Source of the DNA: Thermasporomyces composti
GTDB taxonomy: Bacteria > Actinomycetota > Actinomycetes > Propionibacteriales > Actinopolymorphaceae
Length of the DNA stretch: 64,000 nucleotides
Assembly: GCF_003386795.1 (NCBI RefSeq)
Contig: NZ_QTUC01000001.1
Coordinates: 1,984,001 to 2,048,000, forward strand
Direction: 5' to 3'
In this document: positions 35,833 through 44,817 of the stretch, in pieces
Position numbering within the stretch: position 1 is the first letter of the stretch
How the letters are laid out: every line of letters begins with the position of its first letter
Translations under genes and position numbers: made by a program
Notes under the pieces: model-generated
What the model was told of the DNA's origin: nothing
What the model saw: only the letters and a program-made list of their open reading frames with translations
Databases searched by the model: none

Positions 35833-36978
35833 GTGGAGTTCCTCCCCCGACCCGAGCTGTGGTCTCTCGACCCGCGCGCCCTGCACCTCAACCACGGTTC
35901 GTACGGCGCGGTCCCGCGGCGTACCCAGCACGTCGCCGGCGGGCTGCGGTCGGAGATGGAGTCGAACCCGATGGCGTGGTTTCGTGGCTTGCCGGAGCGG
36001 TTGGCGGCGAGCCGTCGACGGCTGGCGGAGTACCTCGGCGCCGATCCGGACGGCTTCGCGCTCGTGCCGAACGCCAGCGCCGGCGTGACCGTCGCCTTGT
36101 CCGCCGTCCCGATCGCCCCCGGTGAGCGCATCGTCCTCACCGACCACGCCTACGGCGCGGTCCGCTACGCCGCCGAGCGGGCGGGCACTCTGCGCGGCGC
36201 GGAGGTGGTCACCGTCCCCGTTCCGCTCGAGGCGGATGACGACGAGCTCCTGGCGGCGGTCGCCGACGCCCTCGACGACCGCACGGCCGTCGTGGTGATC
36301 GACCAGATCAGCTCGGCGACCGCGCGGGTGTTCCCCGTCGACCGGGTGGCGCGCCTGTGTCGGGACGCCGACGTCCCGGTCATCGTCGACGGCGCCCACG
36401 CGCCCGGGCTCATCGACCAGCCCATCGTGGACGGCGCCGACTTCTGGACCGGCAACTTCCACAAGTGGCCGTGCGCCCCACGTGGCACGGCCGGGCTCTT
36501 CGTCGCCGAGCGATGGCGGGACCGGACGAAGCCGCTGATCACGTCGTGGGCGGAGTACGACGAGCTGCCCGCGCGGTTCGACCAGCAGGGCACCGGCGAC
36601 TACGTGCCGTGGTTGGCGGCGCCCACCTCGCTGGAGGTGCTCGAGGCCCTGGACTGGCCGCGCCGGCGCTCCTGGTTGACGACGATGCTGACCGAGGCCA
36701 GCACGATCGTCGCGAAGGCGCTCGGCACCTCCCTGCCAGACGTGACCACTCCGGCACCGACGATGCGGCTGGTCGAGCTGCCCGCCTCTGTCGCCGTGAC
36801 GAGCGAGTCCGAGCGCGCCGCCCTCGCGGCCCAGGCGTCCGAGCGGATCGGGGCCGAGCTGGCCATCACCGCCTTCGGCGGCCGGTTGTTCGTGCGGCTG
36901 TCCGCGCACGCGTACAACTCGTTCCGCGACTACGAGCTGCTGGCCGAGCGTCTTCCGACGTTGCTGCGGGAGGGGTGA
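35833..36978 (+). CDS. Class V aminotransferase-like PLP enzyme (isopenicillin N epimerase-type)
   Basis: 381 aa, fold type I. HLNHGSYGAVP opens the family; the PLP-ring Asp is in VIVDGAHAPG (about 186) and the Schiff-base Lys in GNFHKWPCAPRG (Lys 211). Proteins of this group are annotated as isopenicillin N epimerase but mostly act on unknown amino acids or as cysteine desulfurase-like lyases; no beta-lactam genes are nearby. GTG at 35833 fits the CAGGAG ribosome site 8 bases upstream better than the GTG at 35827. Ends at a hairpin shared with the convergent TrpB2 gene. Confidence 0.88.
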   Translation: MEFLPRPELWSLDPRALHLNHGSYGAVPRRTQHVAGGLRSEMESNPMAWFRGLPERLAASRRRLAEYLGADPDGFALVPNASAGVTVALSAVPIAPGERIVLTDHAYGAVRYAAERAGTLRGAEVVTVPVPLEADDDELLAAVADALDDRTAVVVIDQISSATARVFPVDRVARLCRDADVPVIVDGAHAPGLIDQPIVDGADFWTGNFHKWPCAPRGTAGLFVAERWRDRTKPLITSWAEYDELPARFDQQGTGDYVPWLAAPTSLEVLEALDWPRRRSWLTTMLTEASTIVAKALGTSLPDVTTPAPTMRLVELPASVAVTSESERAALAAQASERIGAELAITAFGGRLFVRLSAHAYNSFRDYELLAERLPTLLREG

Positions 36979-37036
36979 CCATCCCAGCTCGACAGGGGCC
37001 CGAGCGCGCCGTCCGGCGCCGCTCAGCATGGCGGCC

Positions 37037-37076
37037 GTGCGTGGCTGGGCCCCTGTGACCGGACCCAGCCACGCAC
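37037..37076. terminator. Bidirectional terminator between convergent genes
   Basis: Perfect 13-bp stem GTGCGTGGCTGGG/CCCAGCCACGCAC with a 14-base loop, placed between the aminotransferase and TrpB2 stops. Confidence 0.8.
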
Positions 37077-37092
37077 CGAAACGGAGTCGACC

Positions 37093-38460
37093 TCAGGCGT
37101 TGGTGACGGGCAGCGCCGCGGTGTTGGCGGCCACCTCGGCACTGTCCAGCTCGTGGTCGACGAGGTCACCGGCGAAGTACGCGGCGTACGCCGCGAGGTC
37201 GAGGTGCCCGTGCCCGCATAGCGCGGTGAGGATGACCTTCTCCTCGCCGGTCTCCTTGCAGCGCAGCGCCTCCTCGATGGCGGCGGCGAGCGCGTGCGTC
37301 GGCTCAGGCGCCGGGACGATGCCCTCGGTCCGCGCGAACCGGACACCCGCCTCGAAGCACTCCCGCTGCGTCTTCGCCACCGCCTCGATCAGCCCGAGCT
37401 CGTAGATGTGGGAGACGAGTGGGGACATGCCGTGGTAGCGCAGGCCGCCCGCGTGGATCGGGTCGGGGATGAAGGTGTGGCCGAGGGTGTGCATCTTCAA
37501 AAGCGGCGTCATCCCGGCGGTGTCGCCGAAGTCGTACGCGTAGACGCCCTTGGTGAGCGACGGACAGCTCGCCGGCTCCACCGCGCGGATCGTCACGTCC
37601 ATGCGACCCGCGAGCTTCTCGCGCAGGAACGGGAAGGCGAGACCGCCGAAGTTCGAACCGCCACCGGTGCAGCCGACGATGAGATCCGGCGTCAACCCCA
37701 CCTTGGCGAGCTGCGCCAGCGCCTCCTCGCCGATGACCGTCTGGTGCAGCAGCACGTGGTTGAGCACACTGCCCAGCGCGTAGTTCGTGTCGGCGTTCCG
37801 CGCGGCGACCTCCACCGCCTCGGAGATCGCGATACCGAGCGAACCAGGCGAGTCTGGGTCCTTCGCCAGCACCGCCCGGCCGGCCTCGGTGAGGTCCGAG
37901 GGAGACGGGTGGATGACGCCACCGAAGGTCTCGATCATGACCTTGCGATAGGGCTTCTGGTCGTAGGACGCCCGCACCTGCCAGACCTCGCAGTCAAGCC
38001 CGAACTGCGAGCACGCGAACGCCAGCGCCGTCCCCCACTGGCCGGCGCCCGTCTCCGTGGTCAGCCGGCGGATGCCCGCGGCGGCGTTGTAGTAGGCCTG
38101 CGGCACCGCGGTGTTCGGCTTGTGAGAGCCGGCGGGCGAGACGCCCTCGTACTTGTAGAAGATCTTGGCGGGCGTGCCGAGCGCCTTCTCCAGGCGACGC
38201 GCGCGGTAGAGGGGCGTGGGGCGCCACAGCCGGTAGACGTCCAGGACCTCCTCCGGGATGTCGATGTAGCGCTCGGTCGACACCTCCTGGAGGATCAGGT
38301 CCCGCGGGAACAGCGGCGCCAGGTCGTCCGGGCCGATCGGCTCCTTGGTGCCCGGGTGCAGGGCCGGCGGCGGAGGGCTCGGGAGGTCGGCGAGCAGGTT
38401 GTACCAGCGACGTGGCAGCTCGGACTCGTCGAGCAGGATCTTGGTGGGCTCGGTCGTCAT
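37093..38460 (-). CDS. TrpB2-type tryptophan synthase beta subunit-like protein
   Basis: 455 aa, PLP fold type II. Lys 114 in GSHKPNTA carries [14 protein letters not shown] is the phosphate loop. The length and the N-terminal [18 protein letters not shown] are typical of TrpB2 rather than TrpB1, which pairs with TrpA. Known TrpB2 enzymes condense indole with serine or act as serine deaminases, often without TrpA, and no trpA is here. ATG 38460 has no clear ribosome site and may be leaderless. The gene is monocistronic. Confidence 0.92.
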   Translation of the reverse strand: MTTEPTKILLDESELPRRWYNLLADLPSPPPPALHPGTKEPIGPDDLAPLFPRDLILQEVSTERYIDIPEEVLDVYRLWRPTPLYRARRLEKALGTPAKIFYKYEGVSPAGSHKPNTAVPQAYYNAAAGIRRLTTETGAGQWGTALAFACSQFGLDCEVWQVRASYDQKPYRKVMIETFGGVIHPSPSDLTEAGRAVLAKDPDSPGSLGIAISEAVEVAARNADTNYALGSVLNHVLLHQTVIGEEALAQLAKVGLTPDLIVGCTGGGSNFGGLAFPFLREKLAGRMDVTIRAVEPASCPSLTKGVYAYDFGDTAGMTPLLKMHTLGHTFIPDPIHAGGLRYHGMSPLVSHIYELGLIEAVAKTQRECFEAGVRFARTEGIVPAPEPTHALAAAIEEALRCKETGEEKVILTALCGHGHLDLAAYAAYFAGDLVDHELDSAEVAANTAALPVTNA

Positions 38461-38879
38461 GGCGGTCACAGTAGCTACGTCGAATCTTGGACCGGAAGGA
38501 CCCCGCCACCAGGTGATCCGCGGCACATCCCGCACCCTCCCTGCGCACAAAGACGCAACGTGCTCGTTACGCATTGTCATCGAGCCTACGTATCTGGCTG
38601 CCTCGTTCGCGGATCAGTTGGGTAGGCGGGCGGCCGGCTGAACTCACGACCGCCCGCCGAATCTCGCGGGGGAGGGCACGGGGAGGGAGACCGCAAGGGA
38701 TGGGCCGAAGTCCGCAGTACGGCCGCCGACCATCCATGCCCCTCTCCCCGATGGGGGTGCAGCAATTGCAACGCTGAGGGCACGGACACCAACACATCAC
38801 TGGAAGGGAACTTACGGACATTTCCTCCGCGTAAAATGTCCCATCTCGCCCCATCGCATGTCCCTTGGAGCGGGGTCTC
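38461..38879. other. Divergent intergenic region
   Basis: 418 bp between TrpB2 and the XRE gene with no convincing gene. It holds an inverted repeat GGCGGGCGG/CCGCCCGCC (38625-38658) of unclear role and the operator-like repeat at 38816. Confidence 0.5.
38816..38841. promoter_or_regulatory. Operator-like inverted repeat before the XRE gene
   Basis: GGACATTT and AAATGTCC are perfect 8-bp arms separated by 10 bases, ending 38 bp before the start. Likely autoregulatory site. Confidence 0.5.
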
Positions 38880-39644
38880 ATGGCCAAGATGGTGAACGAC
38901 CGCCTGCGCAGCACGCTCCGGGCGAACGGCTATACCGTGGCGGATCTCGCGGACGAGCTGGGTGTCGACGCCAAGACCGTCCAGCGATGGGTGACCCAAG
39001 GCCGCGTGCCACACCGGACCACCGCCCATCGCGCCGCGAAGCTGCTTGGTGTGCCCGCACACTGGCTGTGGCCGAGCCTCGAGAAATCCTCAGACAACGG
39101 CGCAGCAAGTGAAGTCGTCAACTTCTACCCGCACCGCGCCGACACCCCGAAGCAGCTCTGGCTCGACCTCCTGCTGTCGGTGCGGGAGCGGCTCGACATC
39201 TTGTCGAACGCGAGCCTGTTCTTGCCTGAGGACAACCCCGAGTCGATCGACATCATCCGTCACAAGGCCGCGAACGGTGTCGCCGTACGCATCTGCCTCG
39301 GCGACCCCGACAGCGACACCATCAGACTGCGCGGGTGGGAAGAGAAACTCGGTGAAGGCCTCGTCGGTCGAGTACGCATGGCACTCGCCTACTATCGCCC
39401 ACTCCTCGGCGCGGAAGGCGTCACTTTTCACCTGCACCAAACGACGTTGTACAACAGCATCTTCCGGTACGACGACCAGATGCTGATCAACCAGCATGCC
39501 CTCGGCATCTACGGCTACATGGCGCCGATCCTGCACCTGCGCCGTATCGAAGGCGCCGACCTCTTCGACACCTACATGAAAAGCTTCGAACGCGCCTGGG
39601 AGGAGTCCTACCCATACGTACCCAAGGACAGCTCGAGCCGGTGA
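38880..39644 (+). CDS. XRE regulator with PLD-like C-terminal domain
   Basis: 254 aa. The XRE helix-turn-helix (residues 5-65) has TVADLADELGVDAKTVQRWV. The C-terminal domain (about 85-250) reads LSNASLFLPEDNPESIDII and GVAVRICLGDPDSD, like phospholipase D-type nuclease-fold sensors attached to actinobacterial XRE proteins, but without an HKD motif, so it is probably a ligand-binding rather than catalytic form. It is tail-to-tail with a HAD hydrolase, an arrangement that recurs in streptomycetes. An 8-bp inverted repeat lies just upstream. Confidence 0.82.
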   Translation: MAKMVNDRLRSTLRANGYTVADLADELGVDAKTVQRWVTQGRVPHRTTAHRAAKLLGVPAHWLWPSLEKSSDNGAASEVVNFYPHRADTPKQLWLDLLLSVRERLDILSNASLFLPEDNPESIDIIRHKAANGVAVRICLGDPDSDTIRLRGWEEKLGEGLVGRVRMALAYYRPLLGAEGVTFHLHQTTLYNSIFRYDDQMLINQHALGIYGYMAPILHLRRIEGADLFDTYMKSFERAWEESYPYVPKDSSSR

Positions 39645-39670
39645 GTCGCAGAGTGAGGCGAGCCGGCCAA

Positions 39671-40405
39671 CTAGTTGCGCCTGCTCTCCAGCTCGATCCC
39701 CGTCACCTTGGCCAGCGTCGCCACGACCACATGCGGATCAGTGAGATCCGGAAGCGTCGCGTGTGCCCCCGCTGCCGACAACTCGTCCTCGCTCGCCTGA
39801 CCAGTCGCAACGCCGATCACCAGGGCGCCACCGTTCAGGGCCGCCTCCACGTCTCGCTCCGTGTCACCAACGAGCAGGGTGTCAGCAGGTCCAAACTCGT
39901 AGCCATATTTGCGCGTGGCCTTCGTTTGGGCTATGCGTACCAGGCTCGCTCGGACCGGGGCGTCGGAGCCGTATCCGCCGACTTCGAGGTCCAAGACGGA
40001 CAGAGACTCCCCTAGCAGTCGAAGCTTCGTCGCCGCGTTCGGCGCGATGTTCCCGGTCAGAACAGACTGCACGACGAGGTCGATCTCGCTGAGCGTGGCG
40101 AGTGTCTCCGCGACGCCCGGCAGCATGAACCCCCGTCGGAGCAATTCCCCGACGTTGTGCTCCATCGCTGCTGCCAGCGCGGTTGTCACCTCGTGCTCGG
40201 TGAACACCGCCGGATCGGCCCCATTGTCGCTGAGCAGGCCACGCATGATCTCGGGATCGGTACGCCCGTCCGTGCGGGCAGGCCGCTCCGGCCGCCGTCC
40301 GGTTAATAACTCGAACGCACGGGCGTAGTTCTCTTTCGAGACACCCGCATTCTCGATCAGCGTGTGGTCCACGTCCCAAAGGACCAGCAGTCGGCGATCG
40401 GACAT
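39671..40405 (-). CDS. HAD-family phosphatase
   Basis: 244 aa. Nucleophile motif WDVDHTL (Asp 11 and 13), motif II VLTGN, motif IV VGDTERDVEAA. The helical cap between about 20 and 95 is of the phosphoglycolate phosphatase type. It probably removes phosphate from a small sugar or nucleotide metabolite. ATG at 40405. Convergent with the XRE gene, 26 bp apart, and may be cotranscribed with the methyltransferase upstream. Confidence 0.88.
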   Translation of the reverse strand: MSDRRLLVLWDVDHTLIENAGVSKENYARAFELLTGRRPERPARTDGRTDPEIMRGLLSDNGADPAVFTEHEVTTALAAAMEHNVGELLRRGFMLPGVAETLATLSEIDLVVQSVLTGNIAPNAATKLRLLGESLSVLDLEVGGYGSDAPVRASLVRIAQTKATRKYGYEFGPADTLLVGDTERDVEAALNGGALVIGVATGQASEDELSAAGAHATLPDLTDPHVVVATLAKVTGIELESRRN

Positions 40406-40517
40406 GCGCGAGGCGACCTCTCCCTACCCGACAACACCGCCATCGACGGTACATGATTCAGATGTCGATTGACATGTCGAGCCAGCGCTGTCCGCTCGTC
40501 GGCCGTGGCATCCCGCG

Positions 40518-41294
40518 TCAGGGAGCGTCATCCGGCTTGACCGCCCTGATGATGTAACGGTGGTTGTGGACGACCAAGGGTCCCTCGGCGCGAATCCGGC
40601 GATCGAGCTCTCTCAGCTTCGCGTCGTAGCGCGTCACGTCAAACCCAGGCGCCTGCCACGACACGATCGTCAGCTGGTAGACCACCTCCGCGATGTTGTG
40701 AAAACGCACCGCTGGGAACGCCTCGACGGCTTCGAGCACCTGGAAGCCTTGGCGCTCGAGTCCCGCCACCGCGCCCGCGCAGGTGTCGGAGTCGGGCTCG
40801 AGCGCTGGCGGGGCGCCGAGTGCGGCGTTGAGCTCCAGGTCGTTGCGGCTCCCGACTTGCTGCATGAGGAAGTGCCCGCCGGGTGCAAGGGCCCGCCACA
40901 CCTCCGCGACATCGAACGCCGCATGCCGGTTCAGGACGAGGTCGAACTCGCCATCCTCCACGGGCAACGTCTCTCCATGAGCTCGGCGGACTTCCACACC
41001 GAGAGGTTCGAGACGCTCCCGCGCGACACGAATGTTCGGCTCCCACCCTTCCGTGGCCACGGTGTGCGGCGGAAGCGGCGCCAGCGATGCCAGGACCTCG
41101 CCGCCTCCGGTGTCCATGTCGAGGAGACGCCTCGAACGACTGATCGCGTCGCGCGCGAGGTTCGGGTACGACCAGGGCAAGGGATCCGTGCTCGTACGGC
41201 CTTCGAGGTAGTCGAAGTCCCATCGGCGCATAGCATCGGCGGCCGCGAGCGCGTCGGCGACAAGCTCGTCGTAGCTGAGGTTCACGTCATCCAC
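40518..41294 (-). CDS. SAM-dependent class I methyltransferase
   Basis: About 258 aa. Motif I is LLDMDTGGGEVL, with acidic EGWEPN as motif II, EFDLVLNRHAAF as motif IV and GGHFLMQQVGS following. This resembles small-molecule methyltransferases of the UbiE type. Start unsure: GTG at 41354, 41294 or 41285; 41294 is given because AGGA precedes it and homologue-like sequence begins there. Substrate unknown. 112 bp before the HAD gene on the same strand. Confidence 0.85.
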   Translation of the reverse strand: MDDVNLSYDELVADALAAADAMRRWDFDYLEGRTSTDPLPWSYPNLARDAISRSRRLLDMDTGGGEVLASLAPLPPHTVATEGWEPNIRVARERLEPLGVEVRRAHGETLPVEDGEFDLVLNRHAAFDVAEVWRALAPGGHFLMQQVGSRNDLELNAALGAPPALEPDSDTCAGAVAGLERQGFQVLEAVEAFPAVRFHNIAEVVYQLTIVSWQAPGFDVTRYDAKLRELDRRIRAEGPLVVHNHRYIIRAVKPDDAP

Positions 41295-41387
41295 GTTCCT
41301 GATGGGAGGCTCAGACCGCTCAGTCAGGGCTACTCTGGCAAGAGGCCCTGGCACCAGTCCTCTGGTGACAGGAGACCATCCTCCTCG

Positions 41388-41663
41388 TCATTCTCTTCCA
41401 GGCACTCCTGGTACTGCTTGTCCTGCTGAGCGCGCTCCCAGTCGGTCGACGCTTGAGGCGATATGAATCCAGAGACCGATGAAGACCACCAGGAAAATGC
41501 CACCGAACACCCGCATCGTCGTGTACGCGGCGTCGCTCGGCTCGTTGGCCTCAGGGTTCTTGTACTGCCAGGCCGCGGTCTTCCGCCAGAATGATCCTGG
41601 CGAGATCAGCATCCACAGCATGAGACCGCAAAGCGTCATCAGCATAAGGTACACGAATCCCAT
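41388..41663 (-). CDS. Small two-helix membrane protein (DUF6199-like)
   Basis: 91 aa. Helices at about 2-22 (GFVYLMLMTLCGLMLWMLI) and 55-72 (GGIFLVVFIGLWIHIA) flank WRKTAAWQYKNPEANEPSDA, a segment I associate with the DUF6199 family. GGAG is 5 bases before ATG 41663. Family assignment from memory, so moderate. Function unknown. Confidence 0.6.
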   Translation of the reverse strand: MGFVYLMLMTLCGLMLWMLISPGSFWRKTAAWQYKNPEANEPSDAAYTTMRVFGGIFLVVFIGLWIHIASSVDRLGARSAGQAVPGVPGRE

Positions 41664-42073
41664 CGGCACTCCAGTGGTTGAGGTGACCTCGACTTCTCCA
41701 CGAGGCCACTCAGCGTGTCACTGATCTCGCCACGATTAGACTTGACCGCGTCGCGCGGCCCTCGGGAACCTGGGCGAGTCGGTGAAGTATCTCACCAGCA
41801 GCCAACGGGGGCGACGGTGTGCCTGGATGGGCATCGAACTTTGCCAGAGCACAACGGGCTACCTGCTCTCTCGCACCCGGCAGCTGCCAATCGGCGTACC
41901 GCGCGGCGGCAACGACCTATTCCTCCCGGACGAGGCACAGTCGACCTCGTGAACGGCACCTCGCTCGTGTCCCTTGGCTGCACGAGACAGCAGCGATCCG
42001 ACACGTGCGGCAAGTGGCCTTGGCAAGTGCAGAGTCGAACAACGCCGCTCTTCAGCGGAAGCGTTGACGACGG
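41664..42073. other. Intergenic region with one possible small frame
   Basis: 410 bp. A 56-codon frame (41782-41952) is listed separately. A nested hairpin AACG-CCGCT-CTTC-AGCGG-CGTT (42041-42065) sits just after the end of the minus-strand glycosidase gene and could be its terminator. Confidence 0.4.
41782..41952 (+). CDS. Possible 56-aa small protein
   Basis: From GTG: contains YLTSSQRGRRCAWMGIELCQ and GGNDLFLPDEAQSTS. Amino-acid composition looks protein-like, but there is no ribosome site or recognisable family. Low confidence. Confidence 0.22.
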   Translation: MKYLTSSQRGRRCAWMGIELCQSTTGYLLSRTRQLPIGVPRGGNDLFLPDEAQSTS

Positions 42074-43696
42074 TCACCGCCGCACGACGATGTAGTTGCC
42101 GAGCGACCGTTGCCCGGTCGCGTCCGACGGGCGGTTGACGATGCCCTCCTGTGTGGCCATGACGCTCGAGCCGCCGCCGTCGAGGTTGACGGCCTCGCGG
42201 GCACCGAGCAGCTTCATGAGCTCGGCTGCTTGGGCGACGCCAAGTCCTTCGCTGTAGCCGGCCTGGCGCCCGTCGACGACGACGAGCATGAGGCGGCCCT
42301 GCTCGTCCACGCCCATCATCGTTCGGGGGTTGCCTCGTACCACCCAGTTGTACGTGAACGTCTGGTCGGAGCCCTCCCGGATCAGGCCGTCACCACGCGC
42401 GTTCACTGACACCTGACCGTCTCTCACCAGGGTGGGACCGGCCTGCACGATCGTCGTGTCCTTGGTGAGTGCCACGACGTCGCCGTCACCGTCGACGACG
42501 CGGGAGATGACCTTGACTCGCCGGCCCAGCGCGGTGTGGTCGAGCAGCCACGGGGCCAGGTCTCCCGTCGCCTGGATCGTCGCGCCACCGGGCGGGATCG
42601 CGGTCCCGCGGTGCTCGTGGATGGCGACGACGGTGTTTCGCGCGTCCAAGACCACTTCAGCGCCCGCACCGGTCGGTGTCGTCGGGCCCCACTGGTGGGT
42701 GAAGAGGACGAGCTCGCTGTCGTCGGTACACATGAGGTCGTGTTGCGGGTTCTCCGTCGGCACGTCGCCACCGATCCCACCACAGTTCCAGACGCGGCCG
42801 GGCAGCCTGTTCACCGCGTCGAGCACCGTCGTCGTCCGATCCAGGTGGACGCGAATCGTGGAGCGGAACGTGTCGACGTCGACCGTCCGGCCACCGTTGC
42901 GCAGGAGCACTCCACCCCGCCCGTTCGTCGCGGACGTGAGGAGATCGCCGCCGCTGACGAACAGTCCGCCCGGCGCGCTGTCGTAGAACCACTGGCCGTT
43001 GACGCCCGCTAGCGCGGACGTCTCGGCGAGATGGTCGGTCAGCTTTTCCAGCGTGGACAGCGTCTCGCCGTACTCCGCCTCGACACGACCGTCGAAGACG
43101 TCGAAGTCGATCCTCATGATGTGGACCTTCTGCGGGGCGAGCGGATCCGTCCCGTCCTGGGCGGTGTAACGGGTGCCGCCCGCGAACCCGGCGGCACGCA
43201 GACGGGACAGCTCCTCCGCCGCCTCCGCCGATGTCTCGTAGGCACCGACACGCACGATCCAGCCAAGTGTTCCAGCCGGATAGTCGGCGAACTCCGGCAT
43301 TAGGACTTCTTCGAGCCGAGGCTCGAAACCCTTCTCACGCAATGCGTCCGCGACCCGCTCGGCGATCGGACGCGGACCCAGTGCCGTGTTAGCCGTCGGC
43401 AGTGGGTCGTCGATAGCGCCAGGGAGGTAGACGTGGACCGTCCAGAAGTCGTTCTCGTCCTTCTCACCGAGGGTGAGCGACGTCAGGGTCACCCCAGGTG
43501 CGATGGTCCGTGTTTCGGGCGGTGCGCTGATCGGTAGCTGACCGCCGAAGAACCCGGAGGACGCGGCACCGGCGTCTGATCTCGTGCCGACCTCGCCGGT
43601 TGTGACGCGCGGTGCCGTCGCCTGGGCCGACGTGAACGTCGTGCCGGCCAGAGCGAGGACAGCGGTTGCAGCGACGATCGCACTGCGGGCGCCCAT
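42074..43696 (-). CDS. Secreted SPOR + phosphodiester glycosidase protein
   Basis: 540 aa. Signal peptide (residues 1-27, AAACA-type Ala-rich core ending in ATA). An N-terminal region about 110-190 contains GWIVRVGAYETSAEAAEELSR, a SPOR-like repeat that binds denuded peptidoglycan. The C-terminal half is the NAGPA/phosphodiester glycosidase domain, with GVNGQWFYDSAPGG, RLMLVVVDGRQAGYS and EAVNLDGGGSSVM as core motifs. NAGPA-type enzymes uncover N-acetylglucosamine from phosphodiesters; bacterial ones likely act on wall polymers. The ATG at 43696 has AAGGAGG. Monocistronic. Confidence 0.88.
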   Translation of the reverse strand: MGARSAIVAATAVLALAGTTFTSAQATAPRVTTGEVGTRSDAGAASSGFFGGQLPISAPPETRTIAPGVTLTSLTLGEKDENDFWTVHVYLPGAIDDPLPTANTALGPRPIAERVADALREKGFEPRLEEVLMPEFADYPAGTLGWIVRVGAYETSAEAAEELSRLRAAGFAGGTRYTAQDGTDPLAPQKVHIMRIDFDVFDGRVEAEYGETLSTLEKLTDHLAETSALAGVNGQWFYDSAPGGLFVSGGDLLTSATNGRGGVLLRNGGRTVDVDTFRSTIRVHLDRTTTVLDAVNRLPGRVWNCGGIGGDVPTENPQHDLMCTDDSELVLFTHQWGPTTPTGAGAEVVLDARNTVVAIHEHRGTAIPPGGATIQATGDLAPWLLDHTALGRRVKVISRVVDGDGDVVALTKDTTIVQAGPTLVRDGQVSVNARGDGLIREGSDQTFTYNWVVRGNPRTMMGVDEQGRLMLVVVDGRQAGYSEGLGVAQAAELMKLLGAREAVNLDGGGSSVMATQEGIVNRPSDATGQRSLGNYIVVRR

Positions 43697-44242
43697 CGGT
43701 GCCTCCTTGTCGACGGCTGTGCGGCTGGACGCTAGCAACGTGCGCCCGTCTCGTAAGGCACTTTCCACTGAGCCGTCCGGAGGCAGCCGTCCGGAGGCGG
43801 CACCTGGAGGGCAGCGTCGTAGGCCAGTGCGCTGTTCGCAGCTATGCGACAACTGTCGCAGCGCCGCTCAGGCGAGCGCTATGACACCGGCCCGAGACCG
43901 GAGAGGAATGTGTTCTCCCGGTCAGGTGAAGCCCTCGTAGGGGCGATGAGGACGTTCTTGTATGGGACAGTTGAGCTGGCGGAGCTGGTTGCGACCCCTC
44001 GTGGTGGGCGATGAAGACCCGATGGTAAGCCCTAGGTCCGACACTGCTTTCGCCCAGCGACGCGACGGCAGTTTGCAGCAGACCTCCGGTTGCGCACCCG
44101 GCCCCGGCGTGTCGCTGCGACGACAGCATGGCTGGCCACCTCCGCGACCACAAGAAGGTCGCCGCCTAGGAGCGGCCTGGTGAACCACGCACCCCGACCG
44201 CTCCTCCCGCCAGCGTCCGTCTGCAGAGTTCGAGTGCCGGTG
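43697..44242. other. Intergenic region, no gene recognised
   Basis: 545 bp between the glycosidase start and the DoxX end. Short Arg/Pro/Ser-rich frames only. Contains a perfect 14-bp tandem duplication (unit AGCCGTCCGGAGGC, 43771-43798). Confidence 0.5.
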
Positions 44243-44626
44243 TCACCCCAGGAAGGACTCGGGGCCGAAGCGACCCCACGCAACGAAGCCGGCCAGGGCT
44301 AGGTAGACAGCGTTCGCCACCAGGTGCGCGTTCTCGCGACGTCGTAGGTGGACGATCATCGCGCCCACCATCAGCAGGATCACTCCCACGGCGGCCAGCG
44401 GCACCAGGACCGGTGCGAGGTCGAGGACGGCGGGCAGGACCAAGCCGACCGCGGCCAGGACTTCGAGAACTCCAATGAGCTTGACGGCGGCGGCGCTGTA
44501 GTTCTCGACCCATCCCGCACCGCGAACCGCGAGCAGCTTTTCCCTCGGAACGGCCAGCTTGACGACACCGGCCAGCAAGAAGACGAACGCGAGCAGCGCG
44601 GCGACGATCCACAGGGCGAGATTCAT
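44243..44626 (-). CDS. DoxX-family membrane protein
   Basis: 127 aa, four transmembrane helices. LLAGVVKLAVPREKL (about 14-28) and KLIGVLEVLAAVGLVLP are the DoxX-like signatures. Related proteins take part in redox complexes with thiosulfate or alkylhydroperoxide systems, but most have no known function. ATG with GGGAGG upstream. Monocistronic. Confidence 0.85.
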   Translation of the reverse strand: MNLALWIVAALLAFVFLLAGVVKLAVPREKLLAVRGAGWVENYSAAAVKLIGVLEVLAAVGLVLPAVLDLAPVLVPLAAVGVILLMVGAMIVHLRRRENAHLVANAVYLALAGFVAWGRFGPESFLG

Positions 44627-44771
44627 GGCTTTGCCTCCCTTCACGAGCGAACCTCGTGCAGGAGACGAGGAAGGACCTCAGCCCTGTGACATCCCGCCGC
44701 GTGACGTGCGTCACGCGGCATTGGTCGGCGCGCCGGGCAACGCGGCCGGCGCGCTATCGCTCAAAGCAGAA

Positions 44772-44805
44772 GTGAGGTGGCGAGGCCTCGACCCGGCCAC
44801 CTCAC
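44772..44805 (-). terminator. Terminator of the SH3-protein gene
   Basis: 10-bp perfect stem GTGAGGTGGC/GCCACCTCAC beyond the stop; on the minus strand it is followed by TTCTGCTTTG. Confidence 0.65.
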
Positions 44806-44817
44806 GTGAAGAGCTCG

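Noticed and set aside
43842-44283. Ser/Pro/Arg-rich frames suggesting an insertion-sequence remnant
   Set aside because: No transposase motif, inverted repeats or target duplication.
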